This document shows, piece after piece, positions 1 through 8,330 of a DNA stretch of 64,000 nt. Each line of letters opens with the position of its first letter. Position 1 is the stretch's first letter. Both the position numbers and the translations under genes were made by a program. This DNA comes from Pseudoalteromonas rubra (GTDB lineage: Bacteria > Pseudomonadota > Gammaproteobacteria > Enterobacterales > Alteromonadaceae), in assembly GCF_000238295.3 (NCBI RefSeq), contig NZ_AHCD03000036.1:124001-188000 (forward strand), in the 5' to 3' direction. The notes below the pieces were generated by a model. That model made no database searches and was not told the DNA's origin. It saw only the letters and a list, made by a program, of their open reading frames with translations.

Positions 1-1563
1 GCTGGCACTGAGCAGGCGGCTGGTATTAAAGCTCCACTCGCTGTCCAGACCAAAGTAGCGGGCGCGCCCGGCGTTGGCGATGGCACCATTGCCATTGGCT
101 TGCAGCTGATATTCGTGGATATCCTGTTGCCACTGATAAAGCGGGCTTAGTGTAAACTCAAACAGATCCGCCCGGGCATATTGCCAGGTGAGCATCAGCT
201 CGGTGTACTGCATGGGTTTGAGCTGCTCGCTGCCATTTTGCGTACGTACAAAGCCACTGCTCTGGGACGTCTGAAACAGTCCAAAGTCCAGCTGCTCAAC
301 CTGGTGCTGGGCGCTGAAAGTCAGTTGTGAGGCTTCACTGAGGTCGTAGCCCAGTTTAAGCTGAGGTTTTAACAGGCGATGTTTTAACGTCTGCTCAGCG
401 TGAATACCGGATTTCAGGGTCGCCTGCTCCAGCGCGAGTTTGCCCGATACTTGCCATTGCGGTGCAATTTGCCAGCTGGCGGCCAGGAAAGGCTCAAATC
501 GGGTTTCGGTAACCTTGCTGCTGAGCGGATCGCCATCGTCCTGCGTGTCGGCGGTGACCGAGTTGTAGCTGCCTTCGATACCGATACTGGGTTGCAGCGC
601 ATGGGTCGGGTTGCCATAAGCCAGTCTGAGTACCTGTTCACGCGCACGCTCACGTTGCTCAAAGGTGGTTAATGCCGGTTCCAGGTGCTGCCATTCTTGT
701 ATAGACAAGTCTGATAGCTCACGTCTGGCAAGGCCTGTGAGCTGAAGCTGCCACTCTGAGGCTGTCTCTCTTAGCCAGTCAAAACCCAGCTCGTATTCTT
801 TCTCAGTTTCGTCGTCGGCTGTGCCATTCATGGGGGCTGGCAGCGCTGGAGTCCAGCGATAGCGGGTCAGCCAGTCGGTGTGTTGTGCCGAGGCATTCAG
901 CTGCAAAGTGCCATGTTCGAGCTGTTTACGGCTGATCAGAGCGAACTGAGCCCCCTGTTGTCGCTCAGCAAAGTGCTCCTGCTGCACCTCAGAGGCCTGC
1001 TGTTGTCGTGGATCGGAAAACAGCGCCAGTTCACCAGACGAATAGTTATGGTTATTCACCCATTTCACACTCACCGTGTGCTGCCACTGAGCAAGGCGGG
1101 TTTGCATGCTCAGCATGGCTTCACTCAGCTCATGATAGCTGTGTTGTGACTGCAACTTGGCACGCCAGTCAAGGGTGGCACCCTGATCCTGGGTCGTGAT
1201 GTTCACCACCTGAGTATATTCACTGAGCTGGCTGAACGGATGTTGGCCGGTATAGAGTGCCAGGCTGGCTATCTGACTGATTGGCAGCTGACGCAGCAGG
1301 GTTTCAATGGAATCGGATTTGGACAAGGGCACGGTGCTGTCGATCAACACATTGCTGCTGGCACCACTGAGGCCGCGCTCGCTGTTGCCTTCGCTCAGCA
1401 CGAAAGTGGGCAGCTGGTTGAGCAGATCCAGGGCATGCTGGGCATTAAACTGGGCCAGCGCAGCCTGATCAAATACTTTGTCGGCCTGCTGCTGAGCATA
1501 AACCGGTGTAAACAGGGTGCACACCAGCAGCGAGGACAGCAGAGCTGATTTAATTGGATACAT
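1..1563 (-). CDS. TonB-dependent receptor-like outer-membrane protein (5' part, cut by window edge)
   Basis: The frame is open from an ATG at 1563 to the window edge (521 codons), so the C-terminus is missing. The start follows an AAGGAGCG ribosome site. Residues 1-24 form a signal peptide ending PVYA. Residues ~30-115 resemble a TonB-receptor plug, with segments such as ALDLLNQLPTF, ERGLSGASSNVLID and SKSDSIETLLRQLP. The rest is rich in alternating aromatic and polar residues, as in a beta-barrel. I see no TonB box or carboxypeptidase-like domain before the plug, so energised transport is uncertain. It lies 147 bp downstream of the LytTR gene on the same strand and may be its target or operon partner. 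The substrate is unknown. Confidence 0.7.
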   Translation of the reverse strand, partial: MYPIKSALLSSLLVCTLFTPVYAQQQADKVFDQAALAQFNAQHALDLLNQLPTFVLSEGNSERGLSGASSNVLIDSTVPLSKSDSIETLLRQLPISQIASLALYTGQHPFSQLSEYTQVVNITTQDQGATLDWRAKLQSQHSYHELSEAMLSMQTRLAQWQHTVSVKWVNNHNYSSGELALFSDPRQQQASEVQQEHFAERQQGAQFALISRKQLEHGTLQLNASAQHTDWLTRYRWTPALPAPMNGTADDETEKEYELGFDWLRETASEWQLQLTGLARRELSDLSIQEWQHLEPALTTFEQRERAREQVLRLAYGNPTHALQPSIGIEGSYNSVTADTQDDGDPLSSKVTETRFEPFLAASWQIAPQWQVSGKLALEQATLKSGIHAEQTLKHRLLKPQLKLGYDLSEASQLTFSAQHQVEQLDFGLFQTSQSSGFVRTQNGSEQLKPMQYTELMLTWQYARADLFEFTLSPLYQWQQDIHEYQLQANGNGAIANAGRARYFGLDSEWSFNTSRLLSAS

Positions 1564-1710
1564 ATAACGCTCCTTGAAAGTTTGTCCTATTTTAAGGGAT
1601 TCAAACCAAGAGAAACAAAAGCTTAGGGGCCAGTTGTGGCTGGCAGGGATGAATGGATGTGAGACGTTTGCTAATCCCGGCGGATGTGGGACGAATGGAC
1701 AGGGCGCGTT

Positions 1711-2487
1711 TCAGACTTTTTGCGCAAACCGTGCTTTCACATCCTGCTTATAGCCTTTACTAAGCGCAACCTGAGCGCCACTACTGAGCTGAATAATGGC
1801 ACTACCAGACGGCTTGTTCTGGATCCTGTCTATGGCGTACAGGTTGACCACATGAGAGCGGTGGGTACGAATAAACTGAGGCGGCAGCTGTGCCATCAGC
1901 TCTTTGAGTGTGCCACGTTTTAGGTATTGCTGTGTGCGCGTATGGATCTCCATATAGTTACTGGCCGCGGTGACATGGGTAATGTCATCAAACGTGACCG
2001 GCGCTTTGTCTTTGCCCTGATCTGCCCACAGCACAGGATGCGCCTGGTTTTGCTCTGCAATGGTGCGAAATTGGGTGTGCCACAAAATGGTGAGGACAAA
2101 CAGAACCAGCAGATGTGCCGGTGCAAAGTAGTAGAGGGTATAGGCGATGGGGTCGTCCAGTGCCACCAGATCAAACAGGGCCTGTAACAGCATGGCTATG
2201 AGGTAGGCACCTGCCATGATCTTGAGAAATAATCGGGTGTCTACCCGGGGAGCGGGTTCAAGCTGCGCCAGTGCGCGGAAAACCAACGGAGACAACAGAT
2301 ACCACAGCCCCCATTCCTGCACAGCCCACCACAGCGGGTTATTGAGGCGCTCATTTTCGGGAACGGACCAGTCGTGTAGCAAGTCTATGAAGGTCAGAAA
2401 GCCAATCACCAGTGTCCAGCCGCACAGCGAAAGTAGCCATTCTTGTCTGATCCGAGCCGACACCACATTTTCCCATATTTGATACAC
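1711..2487 (-). CDS. Membrane-anchored LytTR-family transcriptional regulator
   Basis: 258 residues. The N-terminal half has about four hydrophobic segments (~18-38, 60-75, 88-108, 118-138). The C-terminal ~100 residues are a LytTR DNA-binding domain, with FDDITHVTAASNYMEIHT, LKELMAQLPPQFIRTHRSHVVN and a final LSKGYKQDVKARF. No receiver domain is present, so it probably senses at the membrane and binds DNA directly. The start is a GTG with a poor ribosome site, so it is less certain than the frame. It is followed 147 bp downstream by the TonB-receptor-like gene on the same strand. Confidence 0.85.
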   Translation of the reverse strand: MYQIWENVVSARIRQEWLLSLCGWTLVIGFLTFIDLLHDWSVPENERLNNPLWWAVQEWGLWYLLSPLVFRALAQLEPAPRVDTRLFLKIMAGAYLIAMLLQALFDLVALDDPIAYTLYYFAPAHLLVLFVLTILWHTQFRTIAEQNQAHPVLWADQGKDKAPVTFDDITHVTAASNYMEIHTRTQQYLKRGTLKELMAQLPPQFIRTHRSHVVNLYAIDRIQNKPSGSAIIQLSSGAQVALSKGYKQDVKARFAQKV

Positions 2488-2584
2488 CCGCGTATTTTAG
2501 CATCCTGCTAACGGATGTGAAGTCAAACAAACCGGCTATCATTCAAGCTTAATAAAGTCACAGCGCTCCATTGACCACGCCTGC

Positions 2585-2688
2585 CGTCACCCCAGCCAAA
2601 GAGCCTCCACCGTCATCCCAGTCAAAGAGCCACCACCGTCACCCTGGCCAAAGAGCCTATAACGTCATCCCGGCCAACGAGCCGGGAA
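2585..2688. repeat. Four 26-bp tandem REP-like repeats
   Basis: CGTCA recurs at 2585, 2611, 2637 and 2663, an exact 26-bp period. The unit is CGTCAYCCYRGYCAAAGAGCC plus 5 bp. The last copy is the best hairpin: CCCGGC at 2669-2674 pairs with GCCGGG at 2681-2686. The earlier three copies have lost stem symmetry. The period is not a multiple of three, so this is not a protein repeat. A related solitary hairpin lies at 58116-58139. Confidence 0.8.
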
Positions 2689-2773
2689 CAACTCTCAGCC
2701 TGTACAGCAGGCCGGTTTTTTCTGCCCAATCCATACTCAATCCCAAACCTATAAACCATGATTAAAATTTAAC

Positions 2774-2826
2774 TTGTTTCGAATCGTAAGTTTCGACTAT
2801 AATTCCGCAACGTTCGAAACGAAACT
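2774..2826 (+). promoter_or_regulatory. glmR promoter with DeoR-type TTTCG operators
   Basis: A -35 box TTGTTT (2774-2779) and a -10 box TATAAT (2798-2803) are separed by 18 bp. TTTCG elements occur at 2777 and 2791. The complementary strand of 2811-2825 reads GTTTCGTTTCGAACG. Repeated TTTCG is the usual recognition element of DeoR/GlpR-family repressors, so autoregulation by the adjacent GlmR is the natural inference. One element overlaps the -35 box and another immediately precedes the -10 box. Confidence 0.65.
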
Positions 2827-2847
2827 TATAACTAATATAAAACCACG

Positions 2848-3618
2848 ATGACCAAACGCAATACACAACAACGCAGACATACAATTCTTGCCATGGTGAA
2901 TTCTCAGGGCGAAGTCAGTGTAGAGGCATTAGCCAGTGAATTTGCCACATCAGAAGTTACGATTCGAAAGGATTTAACCGCTTTGGAAAAAAGCGGCCTG
3001 TTACTGCGTCGCTACGGTGGTGCGGTGGCGCTGCCACAAGAGATAGTCGCCAAAGGCGATGATGAGCGCGATACGCTACGTAAAGTGGCAATCGCCAGAG
3101 CGGCAGCTACATTGATTAAAGATCATCACCGCATCATCATTGATAGCGGCCGCACAACGGCGGCGATGATCCCGGAGCTGGCGCAAAAGCGCGGGCTGGT
3201 GGTGATGACCAATGCCATTAATATTGCCAACCGCTTGTTGGCACTGGAAAACGAGCCAACCTTATTGATGACCGGTGGCACCTGGGACCCGCATTCGGAG
3301 TCTTTTCAGGGGCAGGTTGCCGAGCAAGTTTTGCGCTCTTACGATTTTGACACCCTGTTCATCGGTGCCGATGGCATTGATGTAGCGAGGGGCACCACCA
3401 CGTTTAACGAGCTGGTGGGACTTAGCCAGGTCATGGCCGAAGCGGCCCGTGACGTGGTTGTACTGGTCGAATCTGAAAAGATCGGCCGCAGAATACCGAA
3501 TTTAGAATTGCCCTGGGATCAGGTCACGACCTTGATTACCGACAACAACCTGGCTGCTGACTTACGCCAGGCGATCGAGGCCCGTGGCGTGCAGTTGATC
3601 TGTGCAGAGGTAGAGTGA
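2848..3618 (+). CDS. glmR: DeoR/GlpR-family regulator upstream of glmS (GlmR-like)
   Basis: 256 residues. A DeoR winged helix lies at ~6-60 (VSVEALASEFATSEVTIRKD, LLRRYGGAV). It is followed by a DeoRC sugar-phosphate sensor domain with IIIDSGRTTAAM, VMTNAINIANRL, LLMTGGTW and LFIGADGID. Proteins of this kind sit directly upstream of glmS in Pseudomonas and relatives and control amino-sugar metabolism. Here the spacing to glmS is 31 bp on the same strand, so the two are probably cotranscribed. TTTCG operators lie in its own promoter. The exact effector is not visible from sequence. Confidence 0.85.
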   Translation: MTKRNTQQRRHTILAMVNSQGEVSVEALASEFATSEVTIRKDLTALEKSGLLLRRYGGAVALPQEIVAKGDDERDTLRKVAIARAAATLIKDHHRIIIDSGRTTAAMIPELAQKRGLVVMTNAINIANRLLALENEPTLLMTGGTWDPHSESFQGQVAEQVLRSYDFDTLFIGADGIDVARGTTTFNELVGLSQVMAEAARDVVVLVESEKIGRRIPNLELPWDQVTTLITDNNLAADLRQAIEARGVQLICAEVE

Positions 3619-3649
3619 CAACACACAAAGTGCAAATAATGGAGAATTT

Positions 3650-5470
3650 ATGTGTGGAATAGTTGGTGCGGTAGCAGAACGTCCTGTTAACCGTATTTTG
3701 ATCGAAGGTTTAAAACGTCTTGAATACCGTGGATACGATTCAGCGGGTGTGGCTTTAAGCAATGCTGGCACCCTAAATACGGTTAAGGCTGTCGGTAAAG
3801 TGGTGAACCTGGAAGCGGCTGTGGCCGAAGCTGGCGTTAGCGGTCATACGGGTATTGCGCACACTCGCTGGGCAACACATGGTGGTGTAACAGAAGTGAA
3901 CGCTCACCCACACATCTCTAACGAAGAGATCGCACTGGTACACAACGGCATCATCGAAAACCACGAGTCACTGCGTTCAGTATTAAAAGACGACGGCTAT
4001 ACGTTTGTGTCTGACACAGATACCGAAGTCATGGTCCACCTGATCCATCAACTGCGTCAGCAGCACACCTCGTTGCTCGACTCAGTCAAAGCAGCAGTAA
4101 AGCAGCTGGAAGGTGCTTACGGCACTGTGGTATTCGACAAAGCCAACGACGACGAAATCATCGTGGCCCGTTCAGGCAGCCCGCTGGTGATCGGCCTGGG
4201 TCTGGGTGAAAACTTCATCGCTTCTGATCAGCTGGCATTGCTTGCGGTAACACGCAACTTTATCTTCTTAGAAGAAGGCGATGTGGCACGCATCACGCGC
4301 GAAACAGTCGAAATTTACGACATCAACGGCGAGCCGGTTGAGCGCGAAGTGGTTGAGTCCAACATTTCTCAGGACGTGTCGGGCAAAGGCGAATACCGCC
4401 ACTACATGCTCAAAGAAATCTACGAGCAGCCAATGGCCGTGCGTAATACGCTGGAAGGGCGTTTAGACGGCGACAAAGTGTCAGTAGATGCATTTGGCGA
4501 TCAGGCTAACCAGATCTTCAAAGACGTTAAGCACGTTCAGATCATTGCCTGTGGTACCTCTTACCACTCAGGCATGGTGGCGCGTTACTGGCTTGAGCAA
4601 TACGCAGGCGTAAGCTGTAATGTCGAGATCGCCTCTGAATTCCGCTATCGTGAGTCGTTTGTGCACGAAAACAGCCTACTTGTGACCATTTCTCAGTCTG
4701 GTGAAACCGCTGATACGCTGGCGGCACTGCGTCTGGCGAAAGAGCAAGGTTACATGGCCTCTATGACCATCTGTAACGTTCCGGGCTCATCACTGGTACG
4801 CGAATCTGATCTGGCCTTTATGACCAAAGCCGGTGCCGAGATTGGTGTTGCGTCAACTAAAGCGTTTACCACGCAATTAGTGGGCTTATTGATGCTAACT
4901 GCGTCAATCGCACAGGAAAAAGGCCGCGATCAGAGCGTGATCGTGAATGCCATCAAGACCCTGCCAAACAAGCTGGAAGAGTCACTGAACATGGCAGAAG
5001 GCATCGAAGCACTGGCAGAAGAATTCGCCGACAAGCATCATTCACTGTTCCTGGGTCGTGGTTCACAGTACCCAATCGCAATGGAAGGCGCACTGAAGCT
5101 TAAAGAAATCTCGTACATTCACGCCGAAGCCTACGCGGCAGGCGAGCTGAAGCACGGCCCACTGGCCCTGATCGACGCCGACATGCCAATCATCGTCGTC
5201 GCGCCGAATAACGAGCTGCTTGAAAAGCTGAAGTCAAACGTTGAAGAAGTCCGCGCCCGCGGCGGCATCATCTACGTCTTCGCAGACAAAGACTCCAACT
5301 TCGCATCAGACGACACCATGCGCGTAATGAACGTGAATCACGTAGAAGACATCATCGCACCAGTTGTCTATACAATCCCGCTACAGCTGCTGTCGTACTA
5401 CGTTGCCGTGATCAAAGGCACCGACGTCGACCAGCCACGTAACCTGGCTAAGTCAGTGACCGTAGAGTAA
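3650..5470 (+). CDS. glmS: Glutamine-fructose-6-phosphate aminotransferase (isomerizing)
   Basis: 606 residues, the normal length. It makes glucosamine-6-phosphate from fructose-6-phosphate and glutamine, the first step of UDP-GlcNAc synthesis, in the cytoplasm. MCGIVGA puts the glutaminase Cys at residue 2. RLEYRGYDSAG and HTRWATHG are class II amidotransferase motifs. Two SIS domains follow, with CGTSYHSG, TISQSGETADT, GRGSQYPIAMEGALKLKE and ELKHGPLALID. The end DQPRNLAKSVTVE is the conserved tail that Tn7 uses as a target. A GGAG ribosome site precedes the ATG, and a strong terminator lies 23 bp past the stop. The usual Tn7 insertion point is empty. Confidence 0.98.
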   Translation: MCGIVGAVAERPVNRILIEGLKRLEYRGYDSAGVALSNAGTLNTVKAVGKVVNLEAAVAEAGVSGHTGIAHTRWATHGGVTEVNAHPHISNEEIALVHNGIIENHESLRSVLKDDGYTFVSDTDTEVMVHLIHQLRQQHTSLLDSVKAAVKQLEGAYGTVVFDKANDDEIIVARSGSPLVIGLGLGENFIASDQLALLAVTRNFIFLEEGDVARITRETVEIYDINGEPVEREVVESNISQDVSGKGEYRHYMLKEIYEQPMAVRNTLEGRLDGDKVSVDAFGDQANQIFKDVKHVQIIACGTSYHSGMVARYWLEQYAGVSCNVEIASEFRYRESFVHENSLLVTISQSGETADTLAALRLAKEQGYMASMTICNVPGSSLVRESDLAFMTKAGAEIGVASTKAFTTQLVGLLMLTASIAQEKGRDQSVIVNAIKTLPNKLEESLNMAEGIEALAEEFADKHHSLFLGRGSQYPIAMEGALKLKEISYIHAEAYAAGELKHGPLALIDADMPIIVVAPNNELLEKLKSNVEEVRARGGIIYVFADKDSNFASDDTMRVMNVNHVEDIIAPVVYTIPLQLLSYYVAVIKGTDVDQPRNLAKSVTVE

Positions 5471-5493
5471 GTTGGGTTAGGTTGATTGAACTG

Positions 5494-5518
5494 AAAAAGG
5501 CGCGAAAGCGCCTTTTTT
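5494..5518 (+). terminator. glmS Rho-independent terminator
   Basis: AAAAAGGCGC (5494-5503), loop GAAA, then GCGCCTTTTT (5508-5517). This is a perfect 10-bp stem whose 3' arm ends in the U-tract. Confidence 0.92.
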
Positions 5519-5579
5519 GTGGGTGATTCTGAGCGGCTTCTAATTCATATTGCGCTCTCATTACTCCACACTCACCCTA

Positions 5580-6122
5580 TCAAAACACGCCATTATCATT
5601 TTGAATGTCGCCACCGCTGAAAAGTGAGTAAATGCGCATCGACAGATCCAGGGCCTGGATTGAGTCCCAGTGTTCAACGATGCGGCCGTCTTCGATGCGC
5701 CAGGTGTCGATGATGTTCATGCCCTTCTGGTCATTGCCACGGTGATCTTTATCCAGTGTGGCATGAGAGTGAAAAATCACGAAGTCGCCGTCTGTGTAGA
5801 TGTGTTTTACGTCGTAGCTGTAATCCGGGTAGCTCTCAACAAATTCCTGTAAGAAGCCGACTAGGCCCGGGATTTTATCCGGTAAGTTGCGGTTGTGCTG
5901 CACGTAGGCACTGTCGTTGTAGTGTGCCAGAACATAGTCAAAATTGTGGTCGTTCATCAGGTTTTGTACAAAGTCGGTGACCAGACGGGCGTTGCTTAAT
6001 TCCTGCTCGCTCCAGTTTGGTTTTTTTAACTGATCAAACTGGATTTTAGGGGCGTCTTTGCCTGCGGCCAAAGTGACGGTGCTGACCAGTAAAAGTAATG
6101 CTGCGCTTAGGGTTTTCAACAT
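5580..6122 (-). CDS. Exported SnoaL/NTF2-like protein
   Basis: 180 residues. The signal peptide is MLKTLSAALLLLVSTVTLAA. The mature part has the NTF2-like cone-fold pattern of SnoaL-type proteins: a first helix with NARLVTDFVQNLMNDHNFDYV, then HYNDSAYVQHN, VVESYPDYSYD-like strands, FVIFHSHATLD and DIIDTWRIEDGRIVEHWDSIQ-like ends. Such proteins are often annotated as polyketide-cyclase-like, but no polyketide genes are near. The export signal implies a periplasmic or secreted role. The substrate is unknown. It is preceded by a cluster of GGTAAC-like motifs and converges on glmS. Confidence 0.8.
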   Translation of the reverse strand: MLKTLSAALLLLVSTVTLAAGKDAPKIQFDQLKKPNWSEQELSNARLVTDFVQNLMNDHNFDYVLAHYNDSAYVQHNRNLPDKIPGLVGFLQEFVESYPDYSYDVKHIYTDGDFVIFHSHATLDKDHRGNDQKGMNIIDTWRIEDGRIVEHWDSIQALDLSMRIYSLFSGGDIQNDNGVF

Positions 6123-6750
6123 GGGGTGCTCCTCAGTTGTAATTCAGGGTTTAAGTCTCATCTGGTAACCATGGTAATTAATAGTAACTGCCTTTGCAAG
6201 AAGGCACAAATTGCTTACCAGGGCACTTTTTGGTAACCCGTGTCCTGAAATTTTGCTCGCGGAGTGGCTTTGGGCTGGTGCACAGAGCGTTCATTAGTAG
6301 GATTATCATTCGGGGTGTTACAGTCGGGCTGCCTGTGTGAGTGTTTTGCGGCTTTACTTGAAGTGTACGCCAATGATATTCACTCTTTTCTGGTAAAGCT
6401 GTGCTTGTTCCGGGTATCAGATTGTATGTTTAGACACTGCACCCCTTCACAATTTAGGTGCAGGCACCTTCACAGGGGTAGCTACAAAGAGTCTAGTTAT
6501 TGATGTTTTGTGTGTGTTTGTTCGGATTGCGCGTCAATTATCTGGGATAGGGTAGCCCATCGCTAAACTGAATAAGTAGCCGGGGTATCCAGGCTTTAAG
6601 CGCTTATGCCGCCAAGACTGTTTCCTAACTTCCTGAAATTATTTGAAAGAAAAAGTTCGAACGGGCCCATTCAAACGACTTACCGACCATTTCTTCGCAT
6701 TGTATGACCTCACCTGTTTACGGTTAATAACATTCAATGCGAGGAAGACA
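6123..6750. other. Intergenic region with GGTAAC-like motifs upstream of the SnoaL-like gene
   Basis: 628 bp without a convincing gene. Near the SnoaL-like start are GGTAACC (6164-6170), GGTAAT (6173-6178), AGTAAC (6183-6188), TTACC (6215-6219) and GGTAACC (6232-6238), possibly a regulator-binding cluster. The remaining sequence shows nothing I can assign. Confidence 0.35.
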
Positions 6751-7356
6751 ATGCAAAACGTTCAGCACACACCTACACCCTGGGATGCCCGATTTTTTCT
6801 GATTGCCGGTGGTTTTATGTTAATCAATACCCTGTGTTTATGGGCGCGTCATTTTTCAGGATATCAGCTGTCCATTTTGTGGCCCGCTATCCCGGCGATT
6901 ATCGGGCTCGCATCCAGTGTCCTGGGGTTGTATAAACTGCTCCCTCGAATTGTGTCGCGAGCGCCGAAACTGGCAAAGTGGGGTGCGGGGTTTGCACTGG
7001 CGGCTTTGCTGGCACTGAGTATTGGGGCCTGCTGGGTTATTGCCAGTGCAGTGCTGGGCGATGCCACCAGAGGCGTTGGCATGCAGGCGCTGATTGGTTT
7101 GTTTATGGTTGCGATGGTGGGTGCCTTTATTTGCAATGCGCTTGTCTGCCTGCGGGACCCTGCATCGCGCACGCTGGGCATGGCTTTGTCAGTCCCCGTT
7201 GTATGCTGGAGCCTGATGTTACTGGTGGGCATGTTGTATGGGGCTGAAGTGGGGTTAGCGCTGGACTTTTACACCAATGGGTTACTTGCGCTGGCGTTTG
7301 TGTGGGCCAGCCGGGTGATCCGCTCTGATACGGTGGCCGGATCTCAGGTGGCGTGA
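6751..7356 (+). CDS. Unrecognised polytopic membrane protein
   Basis: 201 residues from the ATG at 6751, chosen because GAGGAAG lies 8 bp upstream. Longer upstream starts add an unlikely hydrophilic extension. There are about six membrane segments, at roughly 14-32, 38-58, 72-96, 104-124, 135-155 and 163-182. No catalytic motif is visible and I do not recognise the family. It is transcribed toward the SDR gene 100 bp downstream, which has its own AAAGGAG ribosome site. Confidence 0.65.
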   Translation: MQNVQHTPTPWDARFFLIAGGFMLINTLCLWARHFSGYQLSILWPAIPAIIGLASSVLGLYKLLPRIVSRAPKLAKWGAGFALAALLALSIGACWVIASAVLGDATRGVGMQALIGLFMVAMVGAFICNALVCLRDPASRTLGMALSVPVVCWSLMLLVGMLYGAEVGLALDFYTNGLLALAFVWASRVIRSDTVAGSQVA

Positions 7357-7456
7357 ATAGACGCCGCGGGTGCTTTAACCAATACGACAGTGTAGATATT
7401 TGGGTACATATTGCGCTACTGTGGTTGTATGTTTTTAAATCTGAAAGGAGAAACAG

Positions 7457-8317
7457 ATGAGCATACACAAATCGGTATTTGTGACTGGCGGAACAGGTAA
7501 TATAGGCAGTGCCATAGTGCGGGAGCTGATCACACATGGTTATCAGGTCAAGGTGTTATGCAGAAATGCAACAAGCGCCGATAAAGCCGAGCAACTGGGG
7601 GCAATCGCAGTCACGGGGTCACTGACTGGGCCGCAACCCTGGCTCAGCGAGCTTGCGAGCTGTGATGCGTTTATCCATACCGCCTGTACCTTTGATGACA
7701 AGATGGGCGAGGTGGATGCGACGTTGATGCAGGCTGTGGCTGACCATGCCTTAACACGCACTACGCCACTTATACTTGTCTATACCGCTGGATGCTGGGC
7801 CTATGGCAGTCATGATGCGGTGATCACCGAAACCACGCCAAAGCATTCGGTGGCCGATTTTCAGTGGATGCTGGATAACATCGCCTGGTTATCTGACAAA
7901 GAAAACATCGACTTACGCGTTGTCAGCCCGGTCAATGTGGTGTGCGAGGAAGAGCACTATTTACCGCCCATCCTGAGCTGGGAAATAGAACGCTGTGGCC
8001 ATCCCGTGTTACCGACGGACGAAGCACAAACCTGGTCGCTGGTTGAGCGTCAGAATCTGGCAGAGTTATACCGGCTGGTACTCGAACGAGGAAAATCGGG
8101 AGAAGAATACATTGGCTCTGCGGAGCATCGTGCCCCGCTGGCGCGTTTATTGCGGCAGCTGTCTGAGCAACCGATTGTATGCGAACAAGCGGCGCAGTGG
8201 GTGCAAATATATGGCAGCTGGACAGAAGGCTATGCACTGCAACAGGTGTTCTCAAGCGACAAAGCCATCCGCGAATTAGGCTGGCAACCCAGGCTGTTTT
8301 TACCTCCGAGTGTGTGA
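7457..8317 (+). CDS. Atypical NAD(P)-dependent SDR / epimerase-like protein
   Basis: 286 residues. The N-terminus VFVTGGTGNIGSAIVRELI is the glycine-rich Rossmann nucleotide-binding motif of extended or NmrA-like SDRs. The classical YxxxK catalytic pair is not evident at the expected place, where the sequence reads LVYTAGCWAYGSHD, so an atypical or non-catalytic NAD(P)-binding role is possible. An AAAGGAG ribosome site lies 7 bp upstream. It is convergent with the AraC regulator, 13 bp away. The substrate is unknown. Confidence 0.75.
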   Translation: MSIHKSVFVTGGTGNIGSAIVRELITHGYQVKVLCRNATSADKAEQLGAIAVTGSLTGPQPWLSELASCDAFIHTACTFDDKMGEVDATLMQAVADHALTRTTPLILVYTAGCWAYGSHDAVITETTPKHSVADFQWMLDNIAWLSDKENIDLRVVSPVNVVCEEEHYLPPILSWEIERCGHPVLPTDEAQTWSLVERQNLAELYRLVLERGKSGEEYIGSAEHRAPLARLLRQLSEQPIVCEQAAQWVQIYGSWTEGYALQQVFSSDKAIRELGWQPRLFLPPSV

Positions 8318-8330
8318 TCGGTAACGCCGG

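Noticed and set aside
2571..2765. 64-codon open frame across the 26-bp repeats
   Set aside because: The period is not a multiple of three, the product is low-complexity, and there is no ribosome site. It is a by-product of the repeats.
5471..5579. Possible Tn7-type insertion after glmS
   Set aside because: The glmS tail and terminator are followed by an ordinary gene, with no Tn7 ends or tns genes.
6264..6503. 79-codon open frame in the intergenic region
   Set aside because: Cys-rich, no family resemblance, no ribosome site and unlike the codon use around it.
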